This document shows positions 1 to 11,100 of a DNA stretch of 64,000 nt, one piece after another. The stretch's first letter is position 1, and the number at the start of each line of letters is the position of its first letter. The DNA comes from Dendrolimus kikuchii. Taxonomy: Eukaryota > Arthropoda > Insecta > Lepidoptera > Lasiocampidae. The stretch lies in assembly GCA_019925095.2 (NCBI GenBank), contig CM034388.1:28898934-28962933 (forward strand). Reading direction: 5' to 3'. The notes below the pieces were generated by a model. It saw only the letters and a program-made list of their open reading frames with translations. It was not told the origin of the DNA and did no database searches. The position numbers were made by a program, and so were the translations under genes.

Positions 1-285
1 TGTCCGCGATGAGAGTGCAGATCGCGTTTGTGCACGTGATCGTTAATTGTGTTGTTGTCTCACTCTGTTTATATAGGATTTGTATGAAATGGGTATATTT
101 TCTTGGTATATTATGAGATAGTGATAGTGTTAGTCTTGCGGCTTTTTGGTATATCGATAATTGTCTTAAGGGTGCTCCCCTTTGTACATATCATTATATT
201 AATACGTGAAGCAAAAACTTTGTACTCCTTTTGACGAAAATTGCACTAACGGAGGAGTATGAAATATAATATTATATTTTATATA

Positions 286-1073
286 GGGTGTTTGGCGCAT
301 GGACCGATAAAATTTTTTGGGGGATTGGGTGGATCAAGAGCTATCTTTAACCCATAGATCCCTATGTCCTAAGTGTCACTGTAATCGAGATACGATTTTT
401 TTTTTGTTTGTTTTTGAAAACTACCTGGTTGATCGTCTTTAAAACGACATATTTTTCTAGTTTATTGTTGTAATTGAACCAAATAACTTTTATTGCAGTC
501 TTGAATGTATGATTATTCTAAATTAAACATTAATTCTTAGCATTAGATAACAAAGCTATGAATGTCAAAGAAGCAAGCGAGGTGTGTAAGAATAAGCCTG
601 AATGGCGCTCTGTTGTACGTGCCTACCCCGCAAAGGAACTGGCGTGAAGTTATATATGTATGGTTGTATGTATTAGATAACAAAAAATACTTGACGAGCT
701 TTCAAACTCTTAAAAATTAATTAATCTATGAAAAATGTCAAATTCAAAATTAATTATAAAAAAAACTCAAAGGTATTAAGACGTTCATTTGATTTGAACA
801 AAATCTGTGCTTAATATCCTTTCCAACGATATACCACCTGGGCTTGAAATTATTCATGTGATCACAAAACAAGGTATTACTCAACCAGTGTCAGAATAAA
901 GAAAACCCCTCGTTTGTATTTTAAGACGTTTTAATTAAATTTTATTTACAGATTGGCAAAATCGTATCTCGATTACAGTGACACTTAGGACATAGGGATC
1001 TATGGGTTAAAGATAGCTCTTGATCCACCCAATGCTCCAAAAATTTTTGTCGGTCCATGCGCCAAGCACCCGG
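286..1073. mobile_element. Foldback element with ~110-bp inverted arms
   Basis: The arms at about 286-398 and 958-1072 are near-perfect inverted copies; both read GGTG(T/C)TTGGCGCATGGACC from the outside in. The insertion is flanked by TATA at 282-285 and 1074-1077, and the 33.2-kb Helitron-like copy shows the site without it. Between the arms lie about 560 bp including a LINE fragment at 555-672. No coding sequence was seen. The superfamily is unknown. Confidence 0.7.
555..672 (+). mobile_element. 5'-truncated TATG-tail LINE, 118-bp copy
   Basis: This is the extreme 3' end of the LINE family found many times in this window (fullest copy at 25231-25791). It encodes the final residues that read MNVKEASEVCKN and AYPAKELA, then the TATG-rich tail. 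It is flanked by a perfect 12-bp duplication TTAGATAACAAA at 543-554 and 673-684, showing target-primed insertion into the foldback element. Confidence 0.85.
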
Positions 1074-1319
1074 TATAGAGAAGGAATGCAGAATGCTAAT
1101 AGTTTTTTTTTATTATGCATAAAAAATACATAAAATCAATTTAAAAAACATTACACACACTACCACGTATTTGACACACATACGCATATATAGGTATACT
1201 CTTTTGTTTATTGTTCAAGTCAAATTAACAATGTAGCCTTGGCGAAATCTGTGATTATAAAAGGTATAGTCTTTGACATTAATTATTATGGTCGAATTTC
1301 GACCACGGGCGACCACTAG

Positions 1320-2834
1320 TCGTAATAAAAATGCTCATTTACTCTTCTTCTTTCTTCCCTCCTCTCCCTGTTTAGGGTTCAGCTCGCCTTTGTACACATC
1401 TATATAGATAAATAAAATGGAAGTGTTTGTTTGTAATGTCAAAATAACAGCTTTTTACTAAATGCGTATGAAGGTATATACGGCACTTATATGAAAAAAA
1501 CAATTTTTGAAATTATTGTCTATCCGGATGTTGCGACTATTCTCTGAAACGGCTAGACCGATTTTGACAGAACTTTCACTGGCAGATAGTTGATGTTATA
1601 AGGAGTAACTTAGGCTCTTTTTAAGCATTCCGTGAAAAAATATCCACATACACGAAGTTTCGGGCACAATTAGCAACATTTTTTTTCTATTAACTAAACA
1701 ATCAGACTGCGCATGTAATGGAAAACGTTTGCAAGAATAGGGTGAAAGGACTCCCACCCCCCCTGGGTGAGATAGGGAAGGGGGAAGTGGACCATCAGAA
1801 CTCTCACTCACTCACCGTACGAAATACTACTAGCTCAAAGCTAACCGTTTCACGCCGATATTCTGTAAGAGCGTGGTATCACACCGATCGAGCCGACCTA
1901 GTGAGCTGTAGTCAAGACAATGATTCCAGTATGACTCTACCATGTTTAAAATTATTATTATAACTAGGACATGCCCGCAACGATGACTACGCTTGACTTG
2001 AAATTATATATATACCCCGGATAAAAAGTAGCGCATATTCTAAGTTGAAGAATTTGCTGTCTGTCAGCGAAAACTGCATCTAATTCGGCCCAGAAGTTTT
2101 TACGTGAAGCCCGAACAAACAGAAAAACATAATAAAACTACATTTAAACAGTATTAAGCGTGGTAATTTATTTGATTTTTTATTATTCCCACGTTTCGGC
2201 CCCTTTTCACTGACCGTAATCACGGAAGACATGGATGTCAAATGTTAAAACGTAGTGTTTTATGTGTAGTAGTCGCGAAAACTTTAGAAAATACTAAACA
2301 GCTGTGACGAGGGGTGGAAATTCGGCTTAGGTAAGCCGGTTGTGTTTTTTGGCTGAATTTGATCAATTATTAATATCTGTACAACTTGTGATATTACAAA
2401 CTGAATTGGAATCATAAAATAATAAACAAGAAAAACTAAACGTTTTAATCAGTTTACAACTGACATTAAGTATACTTAAATAAGCTTTTTTTAAAAAGGG
2501 TTTTAAATGCAAGCTTTTGAGATCCTGAATATCATGTAGCCGCAGAGTGCTAGTCAAGACAAGTAAAACGAGCCCAAACACGACGGGTCTATCTTGTTTA
2601 GTACAGGAGTTCCTATGGCCACCTTCCGATTCCATCATCAGATCATCTCCATGGTACCAAATTATTACACGGTCACGCGATATACATGTGTGTGCAAAAT
2701 TTCAGCTCAATCGGAAACCGGGAAATTGGTCAAATTTGACTTGCAAGATTCCACCCGAACTTACATACATACATAGGTACATCCATTGCAAGTTAAATAA
2801 AAGCTTGTAAAAAGATATTACAAAGATATACTTA
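1320..2834. other. No gene recognised; old repeat fragments
   Basis: Short open frames here have no family signature and overlap one another on both strands. About 1500-1980 reads like a worn element with the phrase AAACGGCTAGACCGATTTTG that is also typical of other repeats here. About 2130-2300 is a fragment of the inverted-repeat family described at 10575-11035 (GTTTCGGC, then GTAATCACGGAAGAC). The rest is AT-rich. Confidence 0.4.
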
Positions 2835-3140
2835 TATCCTTGCAGGAACGAAGAAAGAATACAATTTCCTGCGGCCGGGCGGTCTGTCGTAAAAGGCGAC
2901 AAAACAACCCACAGCCAGGTGGTAAGGCATTTGCCCGACTGGATGGCTACCACCCCTGGTCTAAAGTATGTCGCCATAACAACCATGAGTTGTGTTCCGG
3001 CATTAGTGATCAGGTTCCAGTCTCCCTTAAGAGAGCAGCAGCGCATTTGTAGCACCGTTGGTGTTGCAAATGTCTATAGGCGATGATAACCGCTTTCCAT
3101 CAAGTGGGCCGTCTGCCTGTCCGCTGAGCTCCTGCAATAA
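2835..3140 (+). repeat. 290-bp SINE-like repeat (R290), copy 1
   Basis: This is a nearly full copy of a repeat seen about ten times. It starts near TCCTTGCAGGAACG, runs through a CCTGCGGCCGGGCGG block, and ends with AGTGGGCCGTCTGCCTGTC and CTCCTGCAATAAA followed by A-rich sequence. It has no open frame of its own. Its last ~100 bp equals the 3' end of the RTE LINE at 42113-42705. No convincing tRNA promoter boxes are seen, so it may be a non-tRNA SINE or a LINE 3' derivative. Confidence 0.75.
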
Positions 3141-4689
3141 ATTTAAAAAAAAGATATGTGAAAATATTTAAAAATGTGATCTCGACTCTTGTATTTAATA
3201 GTCATGTTTGGTACAGCACGGAGTAAAGACATGTTTTTTGTTTTCAAAACTAAGTTTGGAAAATGAAGTTTCTTCGTTAAGCAAGTAGTCATTAGAGCAG
3301 CATTCGAAATGAATTAAAGCCATTTTGGCAAATAATACTCACTGCAATGAACAGATAACTGAGCAAAATCCGTGAACAACACAAAAAACAAATATAAACA
3401 AAAAACTATAATAACTCACAAGCACGTACGCCTTAATGGCGAATCATTGTATACCGAGTTAATAAAACTTACACTTCTAAATAAAAACGTCAACTCGCGA
3501 TGTATTTTTTGAAGTGATAACTTCTGATGGGAGGGTAAACCGCTTCGTTGCGTAACGCGTTACGGTGCCAGTCTGTCTGGCTTCCCTTTCTCTCGCGCCT
3601 ACGGCAGCGGTAAGCAGGCTCCTCCTCTCTCACTCTAACCCACAGCGCTAGCCGTATTTCTTCTAATGTACATATTCAAGAATTGTAACTAAGAATAAAA
3701 TATATTTTATAATCAATAAAAGATTTTTATTAATAAATAACCTTTCCTTACATTATCATATTAATATACATAAAATTTAAGTAATAACCTAAGCTTTTCT
3801 CAAGTTAAACATTTTCAATATTAGATAGTTCAACTTAAATTAGTTTAAGTTATCACTTCTGTCGGCCTTCCCGAGACGCACACGTTTTTTTATTACAATT
3901 TGTATTTTTAATTTTGCAATCTTACCCCATGTTTTGAAATAAAAAACTGGCGCGCGATCGGCTTGTGAGTTACTGTTGCTGTTTCGTCCAATACATAAAA
4001 GCCGCCCAGTGAAAGAGATAGTAATATAGTCAAAATGAAACACTACACAACGAAATAGCAAAAAAGCCTATGCGCCCATGAATGCATGGCGCTTTCGACC
4101 TTTTGGTTTTGGTCATAGTCGCTAGCACTTGTTCTCAAAATTAGGCTATAAGGGATCGAGTTGTTTAAACTCCACGCTACTGCAAGACAGAGTTAAGGTG
4201 CACACACATTACGGGACGCGTCTGTCAAACTCTCCAGATTGCTTTAGGACGTCCGAACGCTCAAGATCACGTCCGCGATTTACGATTTATAATGTGCACA
4301 CTTCAATGGACTTACCTTATCCAGATACGTTGTAAGCAACGCCCCTCAGCCGCGTCTTATAATATGCACACACCTTTACCTTCGCATTTAAAATATTAGC
4401 ATAGATTACCAAGTTAAAGTCACCAAAAGTAAAACGCAAGAAAATCATTTATTTTCATCTTGTATTTATTTACAACAAAAATTTTCTCCTTTCTCCAACT
4501 TTGTTCCAATTTTCAACCCGATTGAGTACAAAACTTTATACATAAATATTTATTTATACGCTTTGATGCCAAAAGCAAGGGTTACAGTACAATAAAATTC
4601 TTCGAAGCGAGTGCCATTTTCTTGAGCGTTTCAAATTATTTCGGAATAAATTGTTTACCTAACGACCTGAATCTTAGAAATTAACGCAC
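3141..4689. other. No gene or named element recognised
   Basis: This is a stretch of mixed AT-rich sequence with no long open frame and no protein motif on either strand. It contains short inverted and palindromic patches but no pair of ends that I could match to a target duplication. Confidence 0.4.
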
Positions 4690-4775
4690 TGTTACAACCT
4701 AGGCGCCGACAAAGATAAATTCCATGTACAGATTCGTAGACGCACATTTATTACCCGTCGAGATTTGAACTAATA

Positions 4776-6068
4776 CGAGGGTGACACTGAAAGTTCTTAG
4801 AAAATCAAAAACTGAGCAAACTAGCAAGTTATTATTTTTATTATATCTTTTCAAAATAGTTTCCGTTCACATCAATACATCGCTGCATTCGATAGAACTA
4901 CCGAGAAAAGCACTTTGCCCACTCGTCCTTAGGGGTCTCTTCGATGGCCTTCTGGAACGCAGCCACTGCTTCCTTGGCGTCCATAAACTGTTTTCCTCGA
5001 AGTTTTTCTTTTATTTTCGGGAATAAATAAAAATCGCAAGGTGCGAGGTCGGGGCTATATGGCGGGTGACCCAGCAATTCTACGTCTGACGACGCCAAAT
5101 AGTCGATCGTTCGCCCGGCGGTGTGCGAGGAGATGTTGTCGTGGTGAAGGAGGATCCTACTGCGAGGTCGTTTATCTCGAACTTTTTCCACGACAAGTGG
5201 CAAACTCTTGTTAGTATACCACTCTGCAGTAACTGACTTTTGATCTTCTAAAACAATTGTCGCATAATAACCGGTCCTTCCGAAGAATGAGGCCACCATA
5301 TTTTTTCCTACACTTCGACCTCTCTTCAATTTAGTTGGCAACTCCTCGGAAGGAAACACCCACTGAGCAGATTACCTTTTGGTTTCCGGATCATAGCAAT
5401 AAATTCAGCTTTCGTCACCCGTAAGTATGTCGAACACAGCTTTTGAGTCACCTCCGTTAAATCTTTGTATCATTTCACGGCACCAATCAACACGACAGAG
5501 TTTTTGGGCCTCAGTGAAATAATGAGGTATCCACCGGGCACAAAGATTCCTAACGGCTAAATGTTTGTGGAGGATTTTGTGCACTTGAGTCATACCGATG
5601 CCTAAACTTGTCCGAATCTGCTAATAGGTTACTCTTGGATCAGTCTCTATCATACACCGCACAACACTGATTTTATCTTCAGTCGTCGCCGTAGAAGGCC
5701 GTCCCTCACGCAGAGCATCATTGAGATTGGTGCGACCACGTTTAAACTCTTTAAACCAGTTAGAAACAGTGGCCCGAGAAGGGGCTTCATCGTGAACGGC
5801 CAATCGAAGTCTGTCATAACATTCTTGTTGACTTAAATGACATCGAAAGTCATAAAAAATCATAGTACGAAAATTTTCTCGCGTTAAATTCATACTGGCG
5901 TGACACAGACAAATTTCAATTTGCCGCCAAATCGTAAAACAAATGACAAATGAATGAAATTAGTACTCAATAATATTAGCAAAGAGTTCTATTTTCAAAA
6001 TTTAAACTTATTTTTTTGTTATATTCTTTAAAAGTGGCCCGTTCTACAAACTATCAGTGTCGCCCTCG
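4776..6068 (-). mobile_element. Mariner element, full length, dead copy
   Basis: This is a 1,293-bp element with terminal inverted repeats CGAGGG(T/C)GACACTGA and a TA duplication at 4774-4775 and 6069-6070. The undisturbed LTR at 7863-8351 reads straight through the same TA, so the insertion is exact. It contains a transposase reading frame of the usual length that is broken by stop codons (see 4841-5893). Confidence 0.95.
4841..5893 (-). pseudogene. Mariner transposase, four nonsense mutations
   Basis: The frame is collinear with the intact 350-residue copy at 26881-27933 and almost identical to it. Relative to that copy, four codons are stops: residues 91 (Gln), 163 (Trp, in the TGDESW block), 174 (Gln) and 332 (Trp). 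All four are single transitions. The catalytic aspartates at 160, 252 and 287 are still encoded. No frameshift was seen. The element can no longer make transposase but keeps both terminal repeats, so it could in principle be mobilised in trans. Confidence 0.95.
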
Positions 6069-6479
6069 TAACATTGAAACTATTGTAATTCGTTTATGTT
6101 CGTCTTCTTTTGTTTACTTATTTATTGGCATACATTTCTAGACAGCAGCTCATTGTTTTATTGTACTCGTTTATGGACGCCTGCGGCCGACTCATTAGCC
6201 AGGTGTTTCGGATTACGATACGGGCACGTTGCATTTGTACAGTATAAGACGATGGCCCGATTGAGCGAGGGGGCAGTTGAGCGAGAACCACGATCAAAGC
6301 GAGACGTGTGTACTACAATCGGGAATCTAATAAGTGACGGACTTTGCGCGTTTTATTGAATTACGACCTTCCGCATTACGTTTGGACTTGTTGTGTTCGG
6401 TTATATATGTACCTGTGTTATACGTGTTTGTATAGTTCTAATAACATTTTAATTTGAGTCTCGCAACTCGTAACAGCAC

Positions 6480-6909
6480 AATTAACTAAAATTTTAATAG
6501 CCTTATGGCTGACTCCTACACCTTACCTACCGTTTACTTTACCTTACCTACCGTTTACTTGCCTTACTATCGGCTAAGATTTGACATTAGCTCCATACAA
6601 GTCAATGTCAAATTTCAACCAATGGTAAGCCAATTAAGTGAATAGTAAAATATAGGAGCCCGCCACTAAAGGATTATCGGTGAAAAACACTAATATAATA
6701 ATGATAAGAAACAGTGTGATAATGCTTACTGTTGCGGCGGCGCTGGATTTGTGTGAAGAGAACTGTGTCAATTTTACAGGAAAAGGAGTCTGGGATAAAT
6801 TGGACGGGAATTTGAAAATGATCACCCACGTACATGGTTAATGAGCATGAAATGCAGCTACTCTTGACTTTCACTTCTTCACTTCAGTTCACTTGTTATA
6901 TGTTAATAG
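6480..6909. other. No gene recognised
   Basis: This is an AT-rich stretch with a local direct repeat of ACCTTACCTACCGTTTACTT at about 6520-6560. Open frames here are short and without family motifs. Confidence 0.4.
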
Positions 6910-6921
6910 TATTTAATTTTA

Positions 6922-7048
6922 CATACATACATACATAACTTCACGCCAGTTCCCTTGCGGGGTATTCTTACACACCTCACTTGCTTCTTTGACATTCATA
7001 ACTCTTGTCATGCACGCTCGTCTGTTCTTAAGACTCCTGACATCACCT
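6922..7048 (-). mobile_element. TATG-tail LINE, short copy with internal deletion
   Basis: This is a 3' end fragment of the same LINE as 25231-25791, with the (TACA)n tail at its left edge. It lacks about 30 bp that other copies have between GCGGGGTA and TTCTTACACACC. The target duplication TATTTAATTTTA is perfect at 6910-6921 and 7049-7060. Confidence 0.85.
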
Positions 7049-7116
7049 TATTTAATTTTATCTCTATGTATTTCATGTTTATTTTATATTTGCGGTGCGA
7101 AGCGGGTTATTTATAA

Positions 7117-7404
7117 TAGTACATTATGGTACTAGTGTGTAACATTGGTGATTACCGCCGAGGCCATTGAGACTCGAGCCGTAGGCGAGGGTCTTAAGAG
7201 AGCCGAGGAGGGTAATCATCAATACACACGTGTATCATACGACGTTTTTCAACACACTTGTGAATAAAATAACAACAAAAACTCATTTTATTTAGTAGAT
7301 AAAAAAAAGTTATATATGAGTGAAAGTTTTATTTATTAAACACGTACGAGTTAAAATTATCTATTTAAATAAGAAGTTGCATGAAATGAGCAAGCAATAG
7401 GAAC
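7117..7404. repeat. Interspersed repeat P, copy 1
   Basis: Nearly identical over about 285 bp to 53092-53378. It begins with a patch rich in CGAG/CTCG complementarity (GCCGAGG, GACTCGAGCCGTAGGCGAG) that could fold, followed by an AT-rich part. No coding sequence or target duplication was identified. It is probably a non-autonomous DNA element. Confidence 0.6.
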
Positions 7405-7862
7405 AATGTAATTTATATTATTATAATCTATTTAATTATGTATATCTATATTAGTTTATTATTGTTATTATTTTGTTTTTTCTTTAATTACGATTGAATT
7501 AGTTTTAATTTAGTTAAACCACCAAATATTATTTGATTTTTCTTGTAATGTCTCCTTGGACACCGGGTTGCTTGGAAGAGATCGCTATAAACGATAAGGC
7601 CGCCCATAGTTCTAATGGAAATGTATTTATATTAAATGTCTAGCTTTAAATTATGGTGAACAATAAAGAGTTTTCATTCATTCATTCATTCATTATACAC
7701 ATTTATGGTTTGTTGCGGGCGCGATATATTTTATGTAAAATTTTGTTATTTTTATTTACAAAGCGGAGCGATTTTATTTTATTTGATGACATGACAATGA
7801 ATGACTGACATGCGTGCGAAAAAGGGAACACGCCGCCAGATTTAAATGAAGAATTTAAATAT

Positions 7863-8351
7863 TGTTACAACTCAGGTCCCGACAAAAACAAAATCCACCT
7901 GCAGCTCTGAAACAAAGCACATTTATTACCCGTCGGCATTTGAACTAATAACATTGAAATTCTTTTATGATCGTCTTCTTTTGTTTACTTATTGGCATAC
8001 GGCCTATTGTTGTATTGTAATCATATAGCCAGGTATTAAGGATTGTAAAGTAAAAGCTGATTCTAGAAAATTCGGTCCACGCTGCCGGGCGGAAATATTG
8101 CATTTGTGCAGTATAAAACAATGCCCTGATGGAGGGGGGTGGCAGTCGAGCGAGAACCACGAGCGAAGCGAGACGTGTGTACTACAATCGGGAATCTATT
8201 AAGTGACGGACTTTGCGCGTTTTATTGAATTACGACCTTCCGCATTACGTTTGGACTTGTTGTGTTCGGTTATGTTTGTACCTGTGTTATACGTGTTTGT
8301 ATAGTTCTAATAAAGTGGCATTTTTATTTGAGTCCCGCTAAACTCGTAACA
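7863..8351 (+). mobile_element. Solo LTR (family L490), uninterrupted
   Basis: This 489-bp LTR starts TGTTACAACTC and ends AAACTCGTAACA. The target duplication ATAT is perfect at 7859-7862 and 8352-8355. A TATA box (AGTATAAAAC near 8110) and a poly(A) signal (TAATAAAG near 8306) lie in the expected order on the plus strand and define the orientation. It shows the empty mariner site of the 4.7-kb copy. Confidence 0.88.
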
Positions 8352-8559
8352 ATATGTTAGAAGAAAAGTATGAATAAGTCGAAAGGAGGTTTACATAGCG
8401 GTAACACTCACATTATGCAAATCTACCAAATGATTAAGTTTGGTTGTAAGGCGCAGAAAACTAGCATTCACTGACATTGAATGCTTCAATTTTACGTTTT
8501 TATGAATCCCTTAGGTTGATTCAACCACATTGAAAGACAGAAATGATTCATCTAATATC

Positions 8560-8830
8560 GACTTGTGGATTGAGAGATGTAGTGATAAGAGTTGAAAAAT
8601 GAATGCTGTGGTGGTTTAGACCTGAAGAGAGAATGGAGGAATGTAGAATCAGAAAACAAGTGTGTGACAGCAGTGGAATAACCGCGAGGTACACGCTATG
8701 TTCAACTAGCTGAAGTGTTAGAAGAAACTTAAGTAAATAGCTCTTCAAATAAACGTGTATGTATGAAGAGAATAATGGATAGTAGATGAAGCGAAAGTTG
8801 TTCTTCAGGATCGTCATACATGGAGATTCT
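8560..8830 (+). pseudogene. Degenerate LINE reverse transcriptase C-terminus
   Basis: With stops ignored, the translation reads CGLRDVVIRVEK, then a degenerate W-W-F-x-x-x-E-R-M block, matching the C-terminal region of LINE reverse transcriptases (compare VGLKESVGVKVRKGMLRWFG in the 25.2-kb copy). Several stops and frame changes show it is old. It ends directly before the SINE at 8833. Confidence 0.6.
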
Positions 8831-8832
8831 CT

Positions 8833-9081
8833 GACGGCCTCTGTGGTTGAGCGGGCTAAGCCTTTGCCGGCGTACCTCACTGCAACGCAGAGGTTCCGGG
8901 TTCGATTCCTGGTATAGTAAATTTCGGAAAACGTATTTTCTCCGTTATTTACTATGGTCTGGGTGTCTGGGATCGGCCCCAGAGTAGTCCGTTGTATATT
9001 ACCCATAACACAAGCGTAACTTGCTTAATTTGGGGATATACAATATGTGTGTTTGTCTGCCGATTATTTATTTATTTATTA
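8833..9081 (+). mobile_element. tRNA-derived SINE, Metulj-type head, copy 1
   Basis: The head GACGGCCTCTGTGGTTGAGC resembles the lepidopteran Metulj SINE. An A-box-like TGGTTGAGCGG and a B box GGTTCGATTCC are spaced as in a tRNA gene, giving an internal RNA polymerase III promoter. The body has CTGGGTGTCTGGGATCGGCC and ACCCATAACACAAGCG, and the 3' tail is (ATTT)n. A second copy is at 26262-26513. Confidence 0.88.
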
Positions 9082-9206
9082 TTAGATTCATCATCTCTGC
9101 CTACCCCCATGGGAAATAAGCGTGATAATATGTATGTAGGTAGAACAGGATCTTTTGATAAATGAAAGTTCTCTACAAATGACAACGAACTCAAAGTGAT
9201 ATTGCC

Positions 9207-9430
9207 AGGTGGTAGGGCATTTGCCCGACTGGATGGCTACCACCCCTGCTCTTAAGTATGTCGCCATAACAACCTTGACTTGTGTTCCGGCATTAGTGAC
9301 CAGGTTCCAGTCTCCCTTAAGAGAGCAGCGGCGCATTTATAGCAACTTTGGTGTTGCAAATGTCCATAAGCGATGGTAACCGCTTTCCATCAATTGGGCT
9401 GTCTGCTTGTCTGCTGAAGTCATGCAATAA
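9207..9430 (+). repeat. R290 repeat, 5'-truncated copy
   Basis: It starts at GCCAGGTGGTAGGGC, the same truncation point as the copy at 37281-37491, and ends with CATGCAATAAAAAAAA. The lack of the first ~80 bp, with the 3' end kept, is typical of reverse-transcribed repeats. Confidence 0.75.
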
Positions 9431-9692
9431 AAAAAAAGTGTTAAATATTTATTCTGCTTTTCAATATTCTTTTTACTAAGGAAGAAAGGGTTGATTTTAA
9501 CCAATATCGGATATTTTACCTGCCATTATTATATACGCTTCGCCCTTCGAAGGGTTATTTTTACCCCGTGACCGTTTAGACCCCGTGCGAGCCGAAGGGT
9601 TGATTGGCCCGGGGTGTATTCATGCAATCGCCAGATGGGCTATCTTAAAATATACAAATAGATGAACATAGAAGAAATCTGAATGTAGTCAT

Positions 9693-10002
9693 GTAATATG
9701 TAATAACAGCCCATAAATGTCCCACTGCTGGGCTCGGGCCTCCCACTATAGAGGGGGGAACGGACAGTATACCCGCCACGCTTGTCCAAGGCGGCTTGGC
9801 AGGTTTGACACATCGGTTATCTCGATGTGCAGGTTGCATCACGATGTTTTCCTTCACCGTTATTAGCACGTGGTAATTGTAACAATATGCACATTAGGTC
9901 AGAAAACTGCCTAAGTGGTGCATGCGTTCCGGCCAGGATCGAACCCACGCCCTTTGAGTTTGGGACGTGTGCACTAGCCATTACGCTACCACGACTTGAG
10001 TC
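9693..10002 (-). mobile_element. tRNA-derived SINE family 2, full copy
   Basis: Read on the minus strand it begins AGTCGTGGTAGCGTAATGGC (A box) and carries GGGTTCGATCC (B box). The 3' part contains the phrase complementary to GCCCATAAATGTCCCACTGC, common in lepidopteran repeats. A perfect 12-bp duplication GAATGTAGTCAT flanks it at 9681-9692 and 10003-10014. Partial relatives lie at 11101-11271 and 61430-61545. Confidence 0.88.
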
Positions 10003-10047
10003 GAATGTAGTCATATGTGTACATATATACATATCGCAACAGAAACC

Positions 10048-10418
10048 GTTCGTAATACCGAAGTAAGAAAGAGAGTTGGTCTGAAAGAGAGTGTCGGGGT
10101 GAAGGTAAGGAAAGGAATGCTCCGGTGGTTGCATGTGGAAAGAATGCATGATGAAAGAATGACTAAACAGATATACAATGCAAAAGTGGATGGATGCAGA
10201 AGTCGTGGAAGGCGACGACACACCTTCCATGATCAAATTGATCGTGTACTAGCAGAAGGTGATGTCAGGAGCCTTAAGAACAGACGAGCTTGCATGACAA
10301 GAGTTATGAATGTCAAAGAGGCAAGTGAGGTGTGTAAGAATAAGCCTAAATGGCACTCTGTTGTTCGTGCCTACCCCGCAAGGGAACTGGCGTGAAGTTA
10401 TGTATGTATGTATGTATG
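10048..10418 (+). mobile_element. 5'-truncated TATG-tail LINE copy
   Basis: It encodes the last ~110 residues of the LINE protein, from VRNTEVRKRVGLK to the final AYPARELA, with a one-base change that turns the usual RWFGH into RWLH. The tail is (TATG)4. The target duplication AACAGAAACC is present at 10038-10047 and 10419-10428. Confidence 0.88.
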
Positions 10419-10574
10419 TAACAGAAACCACGTTGTTCTCCTTAAGAGATATCTATAATGGTATAAAATTTAAAAAAAAAACCGTGTGTATATATACACA
10501 TATACATTGAAACTATTTAAAAAAAACCGTGATAAACTGTAAGAACTATAGAGAATATGATACAAAATTACATA

Positions 10575-11035
10575 ATACTACATAACTACGTTTTAACGGT
10601 TTTAAGCGCGGTAATTTATTTTATTTTGTTATTCCGACGTTTCGGCAACTTTTCAGTAGCCGTGATCACGGAAGACAAAGATGTCAAGTGTCAATGAGTA
10701 TTGTTAATTTTTTATTCAGCCTACCGCCAACTTGTTCATTTTAATTATGTTTATGGTTATTATTTACTCTGTGGTAGCCTAATCTAATTTACCACCGCTT
10801 CGCAACATGGTGTGGCTTAAAGAGAAGAAGCGGTGCAAGAAGCTCTTAAGCAAACATGCCTAACTCTAATAATTTTATATAATATTAAAATGGGTGGGAG
10901 GAATAATAAAAAGAAATTATCAATCAAGTTGCTCAGTAAAGCACCGGAACGCAAACCAAAAGTGGCCGAAACGTCAGGATAATAAAAATCAAATAAATTA
11001 CCAAGATTAAAACCGTTGAAATGTAGTTTTATTAT
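10575..11035. mobile_element. TIR element with ~60-bp ends (GTTTCGGC family)
   Basis: The left end contains ACGGTTTTAAGCGCGGTAAT and then CGACGTTTCGG; the right end is the inverted relative with AAACCGTTGAAATGTAG. The inner part has TGATCACGGAAGACAAAGAT. Fragments of the same family occur at 2130-2300, 31290-31400, 33990-34590 (interrupted) and 52285-52475. No coding sequence is present, so it is non-autonomous; the superfamily is unknown. Confidence 0.6.
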
Positions 11036-11100
11036 GTATACAAGTCGCGAAAATTTAAGAAAATATTATGATACAAAATTTCTTGTATGATATAATTCTA

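Larger units (their letters stand above)
191..1319 (+). mobile_element. Helitron-like element, copy 1 (interrupted)
   Basis: The segment starts with TC after an A and ends with CTAG before a T, the end rule of Helitrons. It shares its flanks with a second copy at 33222-33634: the start region with GAAGCAAAAACTTTGTAC and the end region GTCGAATTTCGACCACGGGC. The copy is split by an unrelated foldback element at 286-1073; the 33.2-kb copy shows the uninterrupted sequence. No Rep/helicase coding sequence is present, so it is non-autonomous. The Helitron assignment is inferred from ends only. Confidence 0.55.
4690..6475 (+). mobile_element. Solo LTR (family L490) split by mariner
   Basis: Without the mariner it is a 491-bp LTR that starts TGTTACAAC and ends CTCGTAACA. 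The 4-bp target duplication GCAC is perfect at 4686-4689 and 6476-6479. A TATA-like box (AGTATAAGAC near 6240) precedes a transcript-like 3' half, which sets the orientation. There is no primer site, gag or pol beside it, so it is a solo LTR, the usual product of LTR-LTR recombination. The 4-bp duplication suits Ty3/gypsy-type elements; the clade is an inference. Confidence 0.85.

Noticed and set aside
7670..7695. CATT microsatellite as a functional element
   Set aside because: Short simple repeat of a kind expected by chance and slippage.
8833..8905. A genuine tRNA gene
   Set aside because: A and B boxes are present, but the sequence is the SINE head: no cloverleaf with acceptor stem closes, and the same head recurs at 26262.
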